A DNA stretch of 64,000 bases, taken from the NCBI GenBank assembly GCA_012845835.1, contig JABAKD010000021.1, positions 4,774,706 through 4,838,705 on the forward strand, given 5' to 3'. Source of the DNA: Undaria pinnatifida (lineage: Eukaryota > Sar > Phaeophyceae > Laminariales > Alariaceae). The position numbers and the translations under genes were made by a program. The notes under the pieces were generated by a model. The model was not told the DNA's origin. It saw nothing but the letters and a program-made list of their open reading frames with translations, and made no database searches. Numbering within the stretch: the stretch's first letter is position 1; every line of letters starts with the position of its first letter. Shown one piece after another: positions 11,394-22,126 of the stretch.

Positions 11394-11496
11394 TGAAACG
11401 GCAGGACTCGAACCTGCGCGTGAAATCACAATGGGTTTCGAATCCATTGTATCTTCACTTACTACGCGTAATAATACCTAGTGCCTGGTTGTCTCA
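11394..11496 (-). tRNA. tRNA-Ser(CGA)-like sequence, probably a pseudogene
   Basis: On the minus strand the 3' half folds well. An anticodon arm at 11447-11431 has loop TTCGAAA and anticodon CGA, with one mismatch in the stem. A small variable arm (GTGA/TCAC) sits at 11430-11418. The T arm is perfect: GCAGG, TTCGAGT, CCTGC (11417-11401). The acceptor 3' strand CGTTTCA pairs at 6 of 7 positions with TGAGACA at 11496-11490. The region between acceptor and anticodon arm is about 40 nt instead of about 19, so the D arm is disrupted or carries an insertion. The tRNA 3' end abuts the TRIM polypurine tract directly. Serine identity follows from the anticodon and the variable arm. Confidence 0.5.
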
Positions 11497-11499
11497 AAA

Positions 11500-12005
11500 A
11501 TTTTACGTCTTGGCTTTTAGACCGGACGCGTCTTCAGGTTGATTTTTGTTGTAGCGCTGTGGAGCTTTGCCTTACCTCGCTACACCCCCGCTGCAGGTGG
11601 GTCTGCCTTTTTTTTTTCCGTACGTCTTATTTTCCTTGCGTCGTTATATAATTCCTTTGTTTTTCTTCTTCCCTTTTTATACGGAGTATATTTTTGCTTT
11701 CTCACCGTATTTGTACTTTGGTTTGGTATCCTGGGTGGCATGCGGCGTGGTCAGTTTTAGCTGAGTCTTTTAATGTATTTTTATGTTTGGTTGTTTTTCT
11801 CACACAAACCCGCGTAATCAAGTCCGTGGTCTAAGAACAGGCTCCAGTGGAGTATAAGAATGCCCCATGGAAAATAAAGCGAACCAAAATTGGTATTATA
11901 CAACGCGTAAACCAAACTCGTATGTAGCTGAAGCAACTGGCGAGTTATGCATCCGCCAAATTACAAAATATGAAAAATGAAATCAGACGCTAGCCTACCT
12001 ACTAC
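11500..12005. other. No recognisable gene; trace of an R1 repeat
   Basis: T-rich sequence with an open frame of 73 codons at 11539-11760 that has a hydrophobic, low-complexity product and no recognisable family. Around 11800-11860 the words CGCGTAATCAAGTCCGTGGT and ACAGGCTCCAGT match the R1 retroposon in degraded form. Confidence 0.4.
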
Positions 12006-14020
12006 GTATATTATAAAAAAAAAACACACTCCAGCTGTGAGATTGAATATACTGTCGAAACTACGTGAATTATAAAAAATGAAAATACACTCCAGCTGTG
12101 AGATCGAAGATTTTGTCGAAACTCATCTTTGCAAGCTGTGTGTGATACTCCGATCGCGCGTATTACGGGTTGTGTGTCCTCATGAAGGATATAGGTCGGC
12201 GACTCCCCTTGCAACTACAGTGTAGCCATCAGGGTCAACAGGGTGATGTTAGTCAGTCTGCGCGCGGAAACTATAAAACCCGTCTCTGAGGGGGACAAAA
12301 TCTGACGGCTGTGGAGGGAAATGCATCCGTTTATCAAGTGAATCCTGTAAGTCGAATAACCGGTGAGGGGAGGGCGGAGTTTTGAAGGACGTGAGGGCCT
12401 GGTTTCGATCAAAAGGGAGCGGGGTTAGGATGCGCGGGTTAAGGGGGGGCGGGGGCGGGGGGGGGCAGGCGGGGCGCAGCTCAATTTGTGCGTGGAAACT
12501 AAAAAACCTTCAAAGGGATAAATCTGACGGTTTTGGAAATGCACCAGTTTATCATGGTGGGGGGTTGGGGCGGGGGCGGGGCGGGTGGGGCAGCTCAATC
12601 CGTGCGTGAAAACTATACACTCTTTTAAGGGGATAAATGTGACGGTTTTGGAAAGAAAGCACCAGTTTAAGATGGATATCCTGTAAGTCGTACAACCAGT
12701 GAGTAGAGGGCGGAGTGTTTGAGGGGGTGGGGGTGGGGTGGGGTGGGGGGGTGGGGAGGTGGGGGGTGGGGAAGGGGGGGGGGGAGGGGGGTGGGGGGGA
12801 AGGGAAGGGCTCTAGGTGGCGTAGATGTAGGGGTTTGCTATACGTGTGGTGATAGGTCTAGGCGATGGTGCGGGTGGTGGGGAAGGAGGGGGCGTTGGAG
12901 GCGGGGGCGGGGGGGGGGGGGGGGGAAGCAGCGGCATGGATGGCTCTAGAAAGATATGAGGTGATCTCCAGTGCGTGGAAGTGTTTATTACTCTGGCGGA
13001 TTTCAGTTTTAGGTGGGGCGTTTGAGCAAGGAAGAGCGGGGGGGAGGGGGGGGATGGTTTTCAAAAGGTTCAGGTCACACATAATATTCAAAAATACTCC
13101 GGCAGTGAGATCAAAGATATGTAGGGGCTTGTTATACTCGTGGTGCTAGGTCTGGGCGATCGTGCGGGTGGTGGGAAAGGAGAGGGCGTTGGAGGGGGGG
13201 GGAATAATAAAACTACGTCATGGATGGTTAGAAAGATACTGACGTGATATCAACTGCGTAGAGGTGTTTATTGCTTGGCCGATTTCAATTGTAAGTGGAG
13301 CGTTTAAACAAACTGGGGAAAGAAAAAAAAAAGGAGGGGGTGGGGGGGGGGGGATCGGGGGAGGGGGGGGGAAGGAGGGGATGCGGGACATTTCAATATG
13401 TGCGCGGAAACTGTAAATCCCTGAAGGGGACAAATCTGACGGTTGTAGCAAGAAGACACCCCTTTATATCATCTGTCTGGTAATGTGTACTATTCTAGAA
13501 GGTTTGATGTTAGATGCAGTATGCAACCCAGTGTTTAGGTGTAGTAAACAACGTGTTAAATCTTCTTAATTTGTTTTTGTACATGGATCAAGAGATAGAA
13601 TATTTGTAGTTACCATTCTTTTCTGACATCGCTAATTTTAAGAAAGAGATATGTATTGCCAAATACAACAGGCGAGGTGATGTGGTCATGCAATGTCACC
13701 GCCATTGGGCACGAGAGGGAGAAATGCGAATCGTCTGTGTTTTGAAAGGAACGCTTGGTGTACACGCTCTCAATTACGTTACCTCGTTAGTCATACTTCG
13801 CTTGGCATAGGATCGGAGGCGATCGTTCAGACGGTATGTAAGAAATACCCTACGTAATGGGATGGTAGTGTGGTTTACCGCAATTTTAACATATCTGCCT
13901 GTGCTTCCTTTTCAAATTATTATTATATAAAATGAAAATACACTCCAGCTGTAAGATCGAAGATTTCGTCGAGACTCATCTTTGCAAGCTGTGTGTGATA
14001 CTCCGATCGCGCGTATTACA
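12006..14020 (+). repeat. Satellite-like G-rich repeat, block 1
   Basis: The unit head is ACACTCCAGCTGTGAGATCG, then AACTCATCTTTGCAAGCTGT, CTCCGATCGCGCGTATTAC, GATATAGGTCGGCGACTCCC and GGAAACTATAAAACCCG. It continues through several submonomers, each carrying GGGGATAAAT.TGACGG and a poly-G block (12440-12470, 12719-12800, 12908-12930, 13330-13380). It ends in a moderately conserved tail (13490-13920) containing TGCAACCCAGT and AAATACAACAGGCGAGGTGA. The same order recurs at 33120-36430. No conserved protein frame exists; long open frames here come from the G-runs. Confidence 0.85.
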
Positions 14021-14050
14021 AGTTGTGTGTCCTCATTAAGGATATAGGTC

Positions 14051-14162
<112 letters not shown>

Positions 14163-14700
14163 GCCTCAAATGTACGATTTCACGCCCATGATTTTTACCC
14201 TGCCGATGTGGGGCTCTGAGGTCGCCAATTCTAAGACAGAGATACATCTTACAAATACAGCAGGCGAGGTGGGCATGCGATGGCACCACTATTGAACGCG
14301 AGGGTGACTTTACTTCGTTAGGCATATGCTACTGCGTTTGGTAGAGGTTGTCTCATGTGGGCATGCGATGTCACCACTAATGAACGCAAGGGTGACTTTA
14401 CTTCGTTAGGCATATAATATGCTACTGCGTTTGGTATGGTAGAGGTTGTCAGGCAATCATGTAAACGGATGGAGGTACGAAATACCCTGCGTAATAGGTT
14501 GGTCGTGTTGTAAACCACAGTTTTAGTGTTGACATTTCTGTCTTGACTTCTTTTTCACATTATTATAGACTATGGTGTATGATTATACGTCCTGTTTTTT
14601 CCCGCTGTCGTCGAAGATATTGTGGTTGTAGATGTCACGTCCATGTCGGGTGCTCTTGTTAGCGGTGCTCATGAAAACATGCCCTAACGTGTAGTAGATG
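14163..14700 (+). repeat. Satellite unit tail with internal duplication
   Basis: After the ATT run the text resembles 36340-36440 (GATGTGGGGCTCTGAGG and AGACAGAGATACATCTTAC). A segment of about 90 bp beginning GTGGGCATGCGATG is then duplicated in tandem (around 14268 and 14357), each copy followed by GGGTGACTTTACTTCGTTAGG. It is noncoding. Confidence 0.65.
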
Positions 14701-15690
14701 ATCGCTGCGTAAATTATAAAAAATGAAAATACACTCCAGCTGTGAGATCGAAGATTTCGTCGAAACTCATCTTTGCGAGCTGTGTGTGACACTCCGATCG
14801 CGCGTATTACGAGTTGTGTGTCCTCATTAAGGATATAGGTCGGCGACTCCCCTTACAACTACAGTGTAGCTATCAGGGTCAACAGGGTGATTTTAGTCAG
14901 TCTGTGCGCGGAAACTATAAAACCCGTTTCTGAGGGGGACAAAATCTGACAGCTGTAGAGGGAAATGTATCCTTTTATCAAGTAAATCCTGTAAGTCGAA
15001 ACACCGGTGAGGGGGGGGGGCGGAGTTTTGAAGGACGTGGGGGCCTGGTTTTGATCAAAAGCGAGCGGGCTTGGAGGGGGGGGGGGGGGGGGGGGGGAAG
15101 GGGGGGGGGGGGCGGACGGGCGGGCAATTTATGCATGTAAGTTATAAATCCTTTCAAGGGGATAAATCTGACGATTTTGGAAGAGAAAAAAAAAAAAATG
15201 CACCAATTTATCATGGGGGGGGGGGGTTGGGGCGGGGGGGGGGGCGTGTGGGGCAGCTCAATCTGTGCGTGGAAACTATACAATATTTTGAGGGGATAAA
15301 TGTGACGGTGTTGGAAATAATGCATCAGTTTATCATGTATATCCTGGGGTAAGTCGAGCAATCAGTGAGTAGCAAGAGGGTGGAGTGTTCGAGGGGGTGG
15401 GGTTGGGATGGGTTGGGGGGGGGGGGAGGTGGGGGGGGAGGGGGGGGGGGAAGGAAGGGTTTTAGGTGAGGGGTTTGTTATACGTGTGGTGCTAGGTCTG
15501 GGCGATGGTGCGGGTGATGGGGAAGAAGGGGGCGTTCGGGGCGGGGGGGGGGGGGGGGGGAAGCAGCGGCATGGATGGCTCTCGAAAGATAATGAGGTGA
15601 TATCCTGTGCGTAAAGTGTTTATTAATCTGGCGGATTTCGGTATTAGGCGGGGCGTTTGAGCAAGGGAGAGCGTATATATACCAAGTATA
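14700..15690 (+). repeat. Satellite-like G-rich repeat, block 2
   Basis: It restarts with ACACTCCAGCTGTGAGATCG at about 14730 and repeats the order of block 1 over about 1 kb. Poly-G blocks lie at 15075-15110, 15216-15245, 15417-15452 and 15540-15560. The 3' half of the unit is missing, and the block ends against a SINE at 15692. Confidence 0.85.
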
Positions 15691-15691
15691 A

Positions 15692-15990
15692 TCTTTTTTG
15701 GCACACTTCTACGTTGCAACTTAGGGACAAGCCGTGGAGTCACAAGTGTTGTCCCTTCTTCCCCCGGCTTCTTGCCTTCTTTTATTTCGCGTAGGGTTCA
15801 GCAATCCCACTGCTCGTCGATTTTTCATCGAGTGTTGCTACCCACGCTCTCACGTTTTCCGCTAGCCAATTTGTGCGCAAGAAAAAGTCCCCACGAACTT
15901 ATACGAGAATGCACTCGGGGGTTCGAAGTCACAAAACTGACCTATGCCAGGCTCGAGGATAACCTGATACGTCACCGGGGGCGACCGGCA
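15692..15990 (-). mobile_element. tRNA-derived SINE (family S1), copy a
   Basis: Read on the minus strand it starts near GCCGGTCGCCCCCGGTGACG, has a B box in its tRNA-like head, and runs through TTGTGCGCAAAT-like words (complement 15861-15900). It ends near a short T-run on the plus strand (15693-15698). It is diverged from copy c (29351-29677). The poly-A tail is almost lost. Confidence 0.75.
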
Positions 15991-16119
15991 TTATATTGTT
16001 GTTCTTCTCGCATTAACTCGCATAATCATTACTACGTGCCAGGTCCACACGGAGCAATAGGTAAGGAATAGCTAGTAAGGAAGAAGGAAAAACGAAAGGA
16101 ACAGAGCACGAACCAAAAC

Positions 16120-16550
16120 GTTTTTTCTGGCGGAGGCATGAATTGCGCAGTTATGATACATGCCTGTATCACCTTGGTTTGTTTGTGTTTTGCCTGGGGT
16201 ATCCCTCCATTCAAGAGTGACTGGAGCCTGTCCTGTGACACAACAGCAACAACAACAACACCAACACCAACACCAACACCAACACCAACACCAACAGCAA
16301 CAGCAACAGCAACAGCACCAACAGCAACAGCAGCAGCAACAGCAACAGCAACGCCTACACCAACACCAACACCAACACCAACACCAGACACCAACACCAA
16401 CAACAACAACAGCATCACCACCAACAACAACAACACCATCACCACCACCACCACCACCACCACCACCACCACCACCACCACCACCACCACCACCACCACC
16501 ACCAACAACAACACCACCACCACCACCGCCACCACCAACATACTGTACTC
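16120..16550 (+). mobile_element. R1 retroposon whose (AAC)n tail has expanded into a CAN array
   Basis: The R1 body is recognisable from GGAGGCATGAATTGCG to AGAGTGACTGGAGCCTGTCC (16133-16232). It is followed by TGTGACACAACAGC and then 300 bases of CAA, CAG, CAC and ACC triplets (16240-16545). Other R1 copies end in a short (AAC)n tail, so the array is best explained as tail expansion. It generates long repetitive open frames on both strands (poly-Thr, poly-Pro, poly-Val) that are not genes. Confidence 0.75.
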
Positions 16551-16654
16551 AAATGTACCTGGTACGCACAAATCTAAATTTCTCAACAACACGTAAAGTA
16601 CGAAGCGCGATGACTGAACGAAAGAACGGTGGCATATGACGTGCGTTTCTTTCC

Positions 16655-16970
16655 TTTTTTTTTTTTTTTTCACACACTTCAACTTTCCAGCTTCTGGACA
16701 AGCCGTGGTCACAGGTGTCGTCCCTTCTCGCCCCCGGTTCTTGCCTTCAATTTTTATCGCACATAGGGATCAGCAATCCCACTGCTCGTCGTTTTTGTAT
16801 CGAGTGTTGCTAACTCACGCTCTCACACTTTCCGCAAGTCAATTTGTGCGCAAGAAGAAGTCCCCACGAATTTATACGAGTATTCACTCGGGGGGGTTCG
16901 AAGTCACGAAATCGACCTATACCGGGCTCGAGGATAACCTGATACGCCACCGGGGCGACCGGCATCATCG
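16655..16970 (-). mobile_element. tRNA-derived SINE (family S1), copy b, with poly-T on the plus strand
   Basis: A run of 16 T (16655-16670) marks the poly-A tail of a minus-strand insertion. The body matches copies a and c, ending at GGGGCGACCGGCATCAT. The word TATGACGT occurs on both sides (16635-16642 and 16971-16978), which may be the target duplication with some extra tail sequence before the T-run. Confidence 0.8.
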
Positions 16971-17317
16971 TATGACGTCTATTGATGTGGACCGCGACTG
17001 CATGCAGCAAATATTCTAGGATCCCGATCGTCAGAATGCTGACGTCAACAGGTGAATAATGACGAGAGAGCGAACATGTGCGGGTATGTACCAAAAGGCC
17101 CAAGTCAACTGGAATAGGAAGCAGCAAACGTGGTCCCGGTAGGGTAGTGTCAACCATTGCTGGTGCCGATGGCCTCATAAAGCTCCTAAACATTAGCTTG
17201 GCGTAGCGGGGAACAACCTGTCGAGGTAGCAGGTAGCAGTCCATGAAGCAATGCAATAGTTGTCGGTATATGGCCTGTGTGTTCTGGCTGGCCCTTGCCG
17301 GCACCATCCATAGAGGT
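16971..17317. other. Unclassified sequence between two retroposons
   Basis: The stretch is open on the minus strand as part of a 174-codon frame, but that frame runs into SINE sequence and shows no known motif. Faint similarity to 6690-6860 (words like GGGAACAAC and GTCCATGAAG) hints at a shared old repeat. Confidence 0.3.
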
Positions 17318-17820
17318 TGTTGTTGTTCTCCCATTAACGCGCAAAATCAAGTCCGTGGTCACAGGACAGGCTCTAGTCACTTTAGAGTTGAGGAATACCC
17401 CAGGGAAAAAGCACAAACAACCCAAGGCGGTGCACGCATACATCACAGCTGACGCAATTCATTCCTCCACCAGAAACATTCAAAAGTGAAATCGGGAGTC
17501 GGTCTACGATGTGCCAGGTCCATACCGGTGCATACGTCTCATTAACCGCGCCTGGGAAAACCGACTATACCTCTTGCCACCCAAGAAAGACTACCACGTA
17601 TATATTACACGTACGAAGTATCTATCACTACGCATACGCACGACAGACGCAAAGTCAATTGGAAAAAAGAATCGAAGAAAAGAGTACAAGATAAAGGAAA
17701 GGAAAGAAAAGCGAAGAAAGAAAAAAAAAAATGAAAAAGGAAAGAAAAGAAAAGAAAAGACAAGAGAAGACAAGAGAAGACAAGACAATAAGAGGAAGCA
17801 GGGAAAGGAAAAGAGAAAAA
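17318..17820 (-). mobile_element. R1/R3 composite retroposon, minus orientation
   Basis: From right to left: a polypurine stretch on the plus strand (17690-17815), then words complementary to CCAATTGACTTTGCGTCTGTC, GTGGTAGTCTTTCTTGGGTG and GGACCTGGCACATCGTAGAC. The R1 body follows, ending at GTTGTTGTTGTTCTC (17318-17333) as the (AAC)n tail. The best full-length relative is 23386-23795. It lies directly outside the LINE 3' end at 17820 and forms the outer part of the large inverted duplication. Confidence 0.75.
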
Positions 17821-18949
17821 AATGTCATACTAGCAGGCGTTGGGAACTGACTGAAGACGGCATTGGGCTCATGGAGGGTATCAAAATTGCATCATCAATA
17901 TACTTCGGGAGAGAACGCAACATGGCGAAGAAGTCAGAGCGGTCTTACGCTATCTTGTGACGGTCATTGGAAAGCCCACAACTTTCAAGGGGATGACGAC
18001 CAAACCCAGACTTCAGTCTCTTGGGCATGACGCCCCTCCCCCCCCCCCCCCCTTCCATCTTCCAGCCGCACGCATGCTTGCATACCGTCGTGAAATTGGC
18101 GGATGACAGCGAGCATTCTCGGTGGCACGCCAAACCGAGCTAGGACATCCCACTAAAGGGTTCGGTCGACGGAGTCGTATGCTTTGGTGAGGTCGATAAA
18201 GCACAAGTACAAGGGGGTGTCCTTCTTCCGCACCAGTTCCTGCAGCCGTCGTACTACGAACATCATGGCAACCGTCGAGCGTTGGGGTCTGAACCCACAC
18301 TGTTCCTCCGGCAGAATGTTCTCGTGGGACCCGAAGGGTGCGCCAGCAAGCGTTGGGCTGCGAAAGCAGCTGAGTTAAATCGACACACAACGCGTATGAA
18401 AATACGTGGAAGTGTGGTGAGCTCAAGCTTTATTTTTCCCCATCCGCCGGAGGCTAAAAAAAAAAAAAAAAAAAATCTCGCGTTCGCAACAATCACTCAC
18501 GCGACCCGCGATAACTTTGAGGATTACTTTGCCGGCGTGAGCCACGAGGGAGATGCCACGATAATTGTTACACTCAGTCCGATCTTTCTTCTTGTAAATC
18601 ACCTTAATCGTTGCATATTTCCATTGCTGCGGTACGCCACCTCCCCTCCACACAGCGACGATGACATCGTGGAACTTTCCGAGGATGTTGAATTTTCCTT
18701 CGTCGGCCAAAACCTTCGAGAGCTCGGCCGCGAGACCATCGGGCCCTACCGCATTTCGGTTCGCCAACGCACGGATCGCCTCCACTACTTCGTACCTAGA
18801 CGGGACATCGACCAGTGGTCTGCACGGGGGCCACTGCGTAAGCTCGTCCACAATGCTCGGATCAAGGGTCGGCGACTTGGTGTTAAGCAGTTTGTGAAAC
18901 CACCTCACCCACCGCTCGCGGATGAGGGCATTATCCCGCAGCAATCGAG
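17820..18949 (-). pseudogene. LINE reverse-transcriptase pseudogene, left arm of inverted duplication
   Basis: The minus strand encodes [39 protein letters not shown] and [20 protein letters not shown], the fingers and palm start of a non-LTR RT. It is then broken by an R2 retroposon (18325-18475). After the insert it resumes with a [11 protein letters not shown]-like stretch and a [17 protein letters not shown]-like motif A, then jumps to the G-run and 3' noncoding end (AAGAGACTGAAGTCTGGGTT). The region holding motif B and YADD is deleted. Its outer end at 17820 matches the 3' end of the right copy at about 21345. Confidence 0.85.
18325..18475 (+). mobile_element. R2 poly-A retroposon inserted into the LINE RT
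   Basis: The 5'-truncated R2 body starts TGGGACCCGAAGGGTGCGCC and ends in 20 A residues. It is flanked by TCTCG on both sides (18320-18324 and 18476-18480). The uninterrupted site is visible in the other LINE copy, where the complement of AACGCGAGAACATTC is continuous at about 19636-19650. This dates the R2 insertion after the LINE sequence was in place. It is absent from the right arm. Confidence 0.9.
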
Positions 18950-18970
18950 GTACCTCTGTACGGCTTTACT

Positions 18971-21345
18971 GTGCTGCTACTCTGTCGCGGTGATACACAT
19001 TACCATCTAAAACGTACGTGGGCGGAAGCTGTTCAGAGGTTCTTCGAAGATTACGTTAGCCAACTCGAAGGGCGTATCCGAGCAGGTGACCAATTTAGCT
19101 TCTACGAACACCTCAAAGGGATGAATGTGGAAGGAAAGAGGACATTTGATTCGCAGTACGTCAAAGACGAGGAAGGTCGATTGCTGCGGTATAATGCCCT
19201 CATCCGCGAGCGGTGGGTGATGTGGTTCCACAAACTGCTTAACACCAAGTCGCCGACCCTTGATCCGAGCATTGTGGACGAGCTTAAGCAGTGGCCCCCG
19301 TGCAGACCACTGGATGATGTCCCGTCTAGGTACGAAGTAGTGGAGGCGATCCGTGCGTTGGCGAACCGAAAGGCGGTAGGGCCCGATGGTCTCGCGGCCG
19401 AACTCTTGAAGGTTTTGGCCGACGAAGGAGAATTGAATACCCTCGGAATGTTCCACGATACCATCGTCGCTGTGTGGAGGGGAGGTGGCGTACCATGGAA
19501 AGATGAAACGATTAAGGTGCTTCACAAGAAGAAAGATCGGACTGAGTGTAACAATTATCGTGGCATCTCCCTCGTGGCTCACGCCGGCAAAGTACTCGTC
19601 AAAGTCATCGCGGGTCGCCTGAGTGACTGTATTACGAACGCGAGAACATTCTACCGGAGGAACAGTGTGGGTTCAGACTCCAACGCTCGACGGTTGACAA
19701 GATCTTCGTAGTACGACGACTGCAGGAACTGGCGCGGAAGAAGGACACCCCCTTGTACTTGTGCTTTATCGACCTCACCAAAGCATACGACTCCGTCGAC
19801 CGAACCCTTTAGTGGGATGTCCTTGCTCGTTTTGGCGTGCCACCGAGAATGCTCGCCGTCATCCGCCAATTCCACGACGGTATGCAAGCATGCGTGCGGC
19901 TGGATGATGGAGAGTGCTCGGATAAGTTCGACGTGTGGGGCAAGGTCTCAGGCAAGGATGCGTGCTCGCGCCACTGCTGTTCAACATGTTCACGGCAGTA
20001 CTGCGTGTGGCCGAGAAACGCTTTCTCGCGGATGCAGCCATCACGGACAACATGGTGCAGCTCCAACGAAAGGAGGGAGGCGAGAAGAAGGGCAATTCAC
20101 ACACAGCAAAGTCGACGGGCGGAGGGGGCAGGAGGGGGATGAGGTGCAGAGATTGTGGGCTATGCTGTACGCGGACGATGCGGGCATCGTATCGCGATCA
20201 TCAGAAGGGCTGTAGAGGATGATGACGGTGATCGTGACTGCGTGCTCGTCGTTCGGGCGTACGGTATCCGAGGCAAAAACGGAGATAATGTGCCTGGAAA
20301 ACAAAGGCGGGGAAAAGGTGTACTTCACAATCAATGCAGCCGGCCAGGTATACAAACAAACAGTCGAGTTTGTGTACTTGGGCGGGGCTATCACCGCAGA
20401 CAGAGTCCTTAGCATTGAAATAACTCGGCGTCTTCAGAGGGCCTGGGCGTGCTTCCAGCGGTACAAGATGGAAATGCATGATCGCCCGGGTGTGCGCATA
20501 CGGTTGAAGGTGCGGTTGCTGAAAGCTGAGGTGGTCGAGACGCTTCTCAACGGTTGCATGACGTGGAGCCCGAAGAAGCCTGACTATGACAGGCTACGAC
20601 AGGTTCACCACTCCATGCTCCCCCGATGCCTTGGATGGCGGAAACGGAAGCGCGACGACCACACCCTATCGTACGCCGACGCGTGTGCCAAGACAGCTTC
20701 CGAGAGCATAGAGGCGATAGTGGGCAAACGGAGGATATTGTTTGCGGGATTCGTAGCACGTATGGGGGAGGAGCGTCTTCCACAGAGGGTGATGTTTGGG
20801 GAGCTTGTTGGGGGTAAAGGCTACTTAGGGGGGCAAGAGAAAGACTGGATGGATCATCTGAAAGAGGATATGTCGATCTTCGGAATGAAATTCGAAGGGT
20901 GGCGAAAGGCTGATTAGCAGGCTGGAAGATGGTTTCGACGAGTAGAGGAGGGATCCGAGTTGTTCATGCGGAGGCGGCATGAAACGGAGAGACGCAAAGC
21001 TGCAGAGCGACGCGCATAGGCTGCGGCAGCGCCATCCACCGTGGCATCTCTAAGCGGCCGGGGGGACGGGGAAGGGGGGGAGGGGGGAGGGGGGGGAAGG
21101 GGGAAGGGGGGAGGGGGGGCGGGGGGGGAGGGGGAACGTCACGCCCAAGAGACTGAAGTCTGGGTTTGGCCATCATCGTCTTGAAAGTTGTGGGCCTTCC
21201 AAAGGCCGTCACAAGATAGCGTAAGACTGCCCTAACTTCTTCGCCATTTTGCGTTCTCTCCTCAGTGCCATTGATGATGCACTTGGTACCCTCTATGAGC
21301 CCAATGCCGTCTTCAGTCAGTTCCTACGACGTAGGGTCTGCTAGT
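18971..21345 (+). pseudogene. LINE (non-LTR retrotransposon) RT region and 3' end, right arm
   Basis: The longest LINE copy here. The first frame (18971-19711) carries [20 protein letters not shown] and [20 protein letters not shown], then [20 protein letters not shown]. After a frameshift near 19645, motif [15 protein letters not shown] (19765-19800) is followed by a TAG stop. Another shift leads to motif [21 protein letters not shown] (about 19940-20000). The catalytic YADD box lies at 20168-20179. The post-RT frame (20219-20917) ends at GMKFEGWRKAD. The 3' noncoding part includes a G-rich tract (21060-21135). No endonuclease domain is present, so the element is 5'-truncated, and several frameshifts make it inactive. 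It acted by target-primed reverse transcription when intact. Confidence 0.9.
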
Positions 21346-21540
21346 ATGAAATTTTTCTTCTCTTTTCCTTTCCCTGCTTCCTCTTCTCGTCTTGTCTTTT
21401 CTTGCTTCTCATCTCTTTTCTTTTCTTTCCTTTCCTTTCTCTTCTTATTTGTTCTTTGTTCCTTTTTTCCAATTGACTTGTGTCTGTCGTGCGAATGCGT
21501 AGTGATAGATACTACGTGTAATATAAATATATATAAAATC
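21346..21540 (+). repeat. R3 polypyrimidine repeat, right arm
   Basis: A C/T-rich tract (21350-21475) is followed by CCAATTGACTTGTGTCTGTC and GCGTAGTGATAGATACTAC. It mirrors 17593-17815, so the inverted duplication extends beyond the LINE itself. Similarity ends near 21535. Confidence 0.75.
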
Positions 21541-22125
21541 ATTCCTTGGTGTCACGTGTATTTGGTCAGATGTTTTTTGTCTCGGCGGAAGCATGCGATT
21601 CGCGGAACTGGAATTCTCGGTCGAATATAGCTTGGTTCGAGCGCCGCCTTCGGGGGGCGGCTTCAACGCCCCTCGCCCTGCCGTGTCCGTTCCGCACATC
21701 GACGTGAACTCGGACGGGTGCCGAGCGAGACAAGCGAGAAGTTGCAAAAATACCGCATGTCGAGGAGGAATTTTAGAAAAATTGTTGAATCTTAATGGCT
21801 GCAACGCCTGAATGATTAACAAAATTGGAATCATTTCCGAACGGTACGTGATAATGTTCGGAATTTTGCGGTGGCATACTCTCGAGCATTAGTTTCTTTG
21901 CTGTACTTTTCTACTAGTCCGTTTGGTTTCTTGCCCGGCCTTTTTATTGCGTTTGTTTCTGCTCGTTTTGCCAGCTGGAAATTCATTTTTTTAGTGTGGG
22001 TTCACCTAAAACGTGACACAAGTTACCGACGATATCCAACAACTTTGCGACACAAATTACCGACGGCAAAACGTTTCGTGACAAAATAACTCCCAAACCA
22101 TGGATTCATGACATTTTCATGTAAC
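21541..22125. other. No recognisable feature
   Basis: Unique-looking sequence with only short open frames (72 codons at 21593-21811 and 21871-22089), neither resembling a known family. Confidence 0.35.
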
Positions 22126-22126
22126 A

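Noticed and set aside
12719-12949. Gly/Trp-rich open frames in G-runs (also 4413-4646, 15071-15352, 33807-34016)
   Set aside because: They arise from poly-G tracts and are not conserved between satellite units.
16032-16712. 226- and 152-159-codon open frames over the CAN array
   Set aside because: They consist mostly of poly-Val, poly-Thr or poly-Pro from triplet repeats, which are open in any frame.
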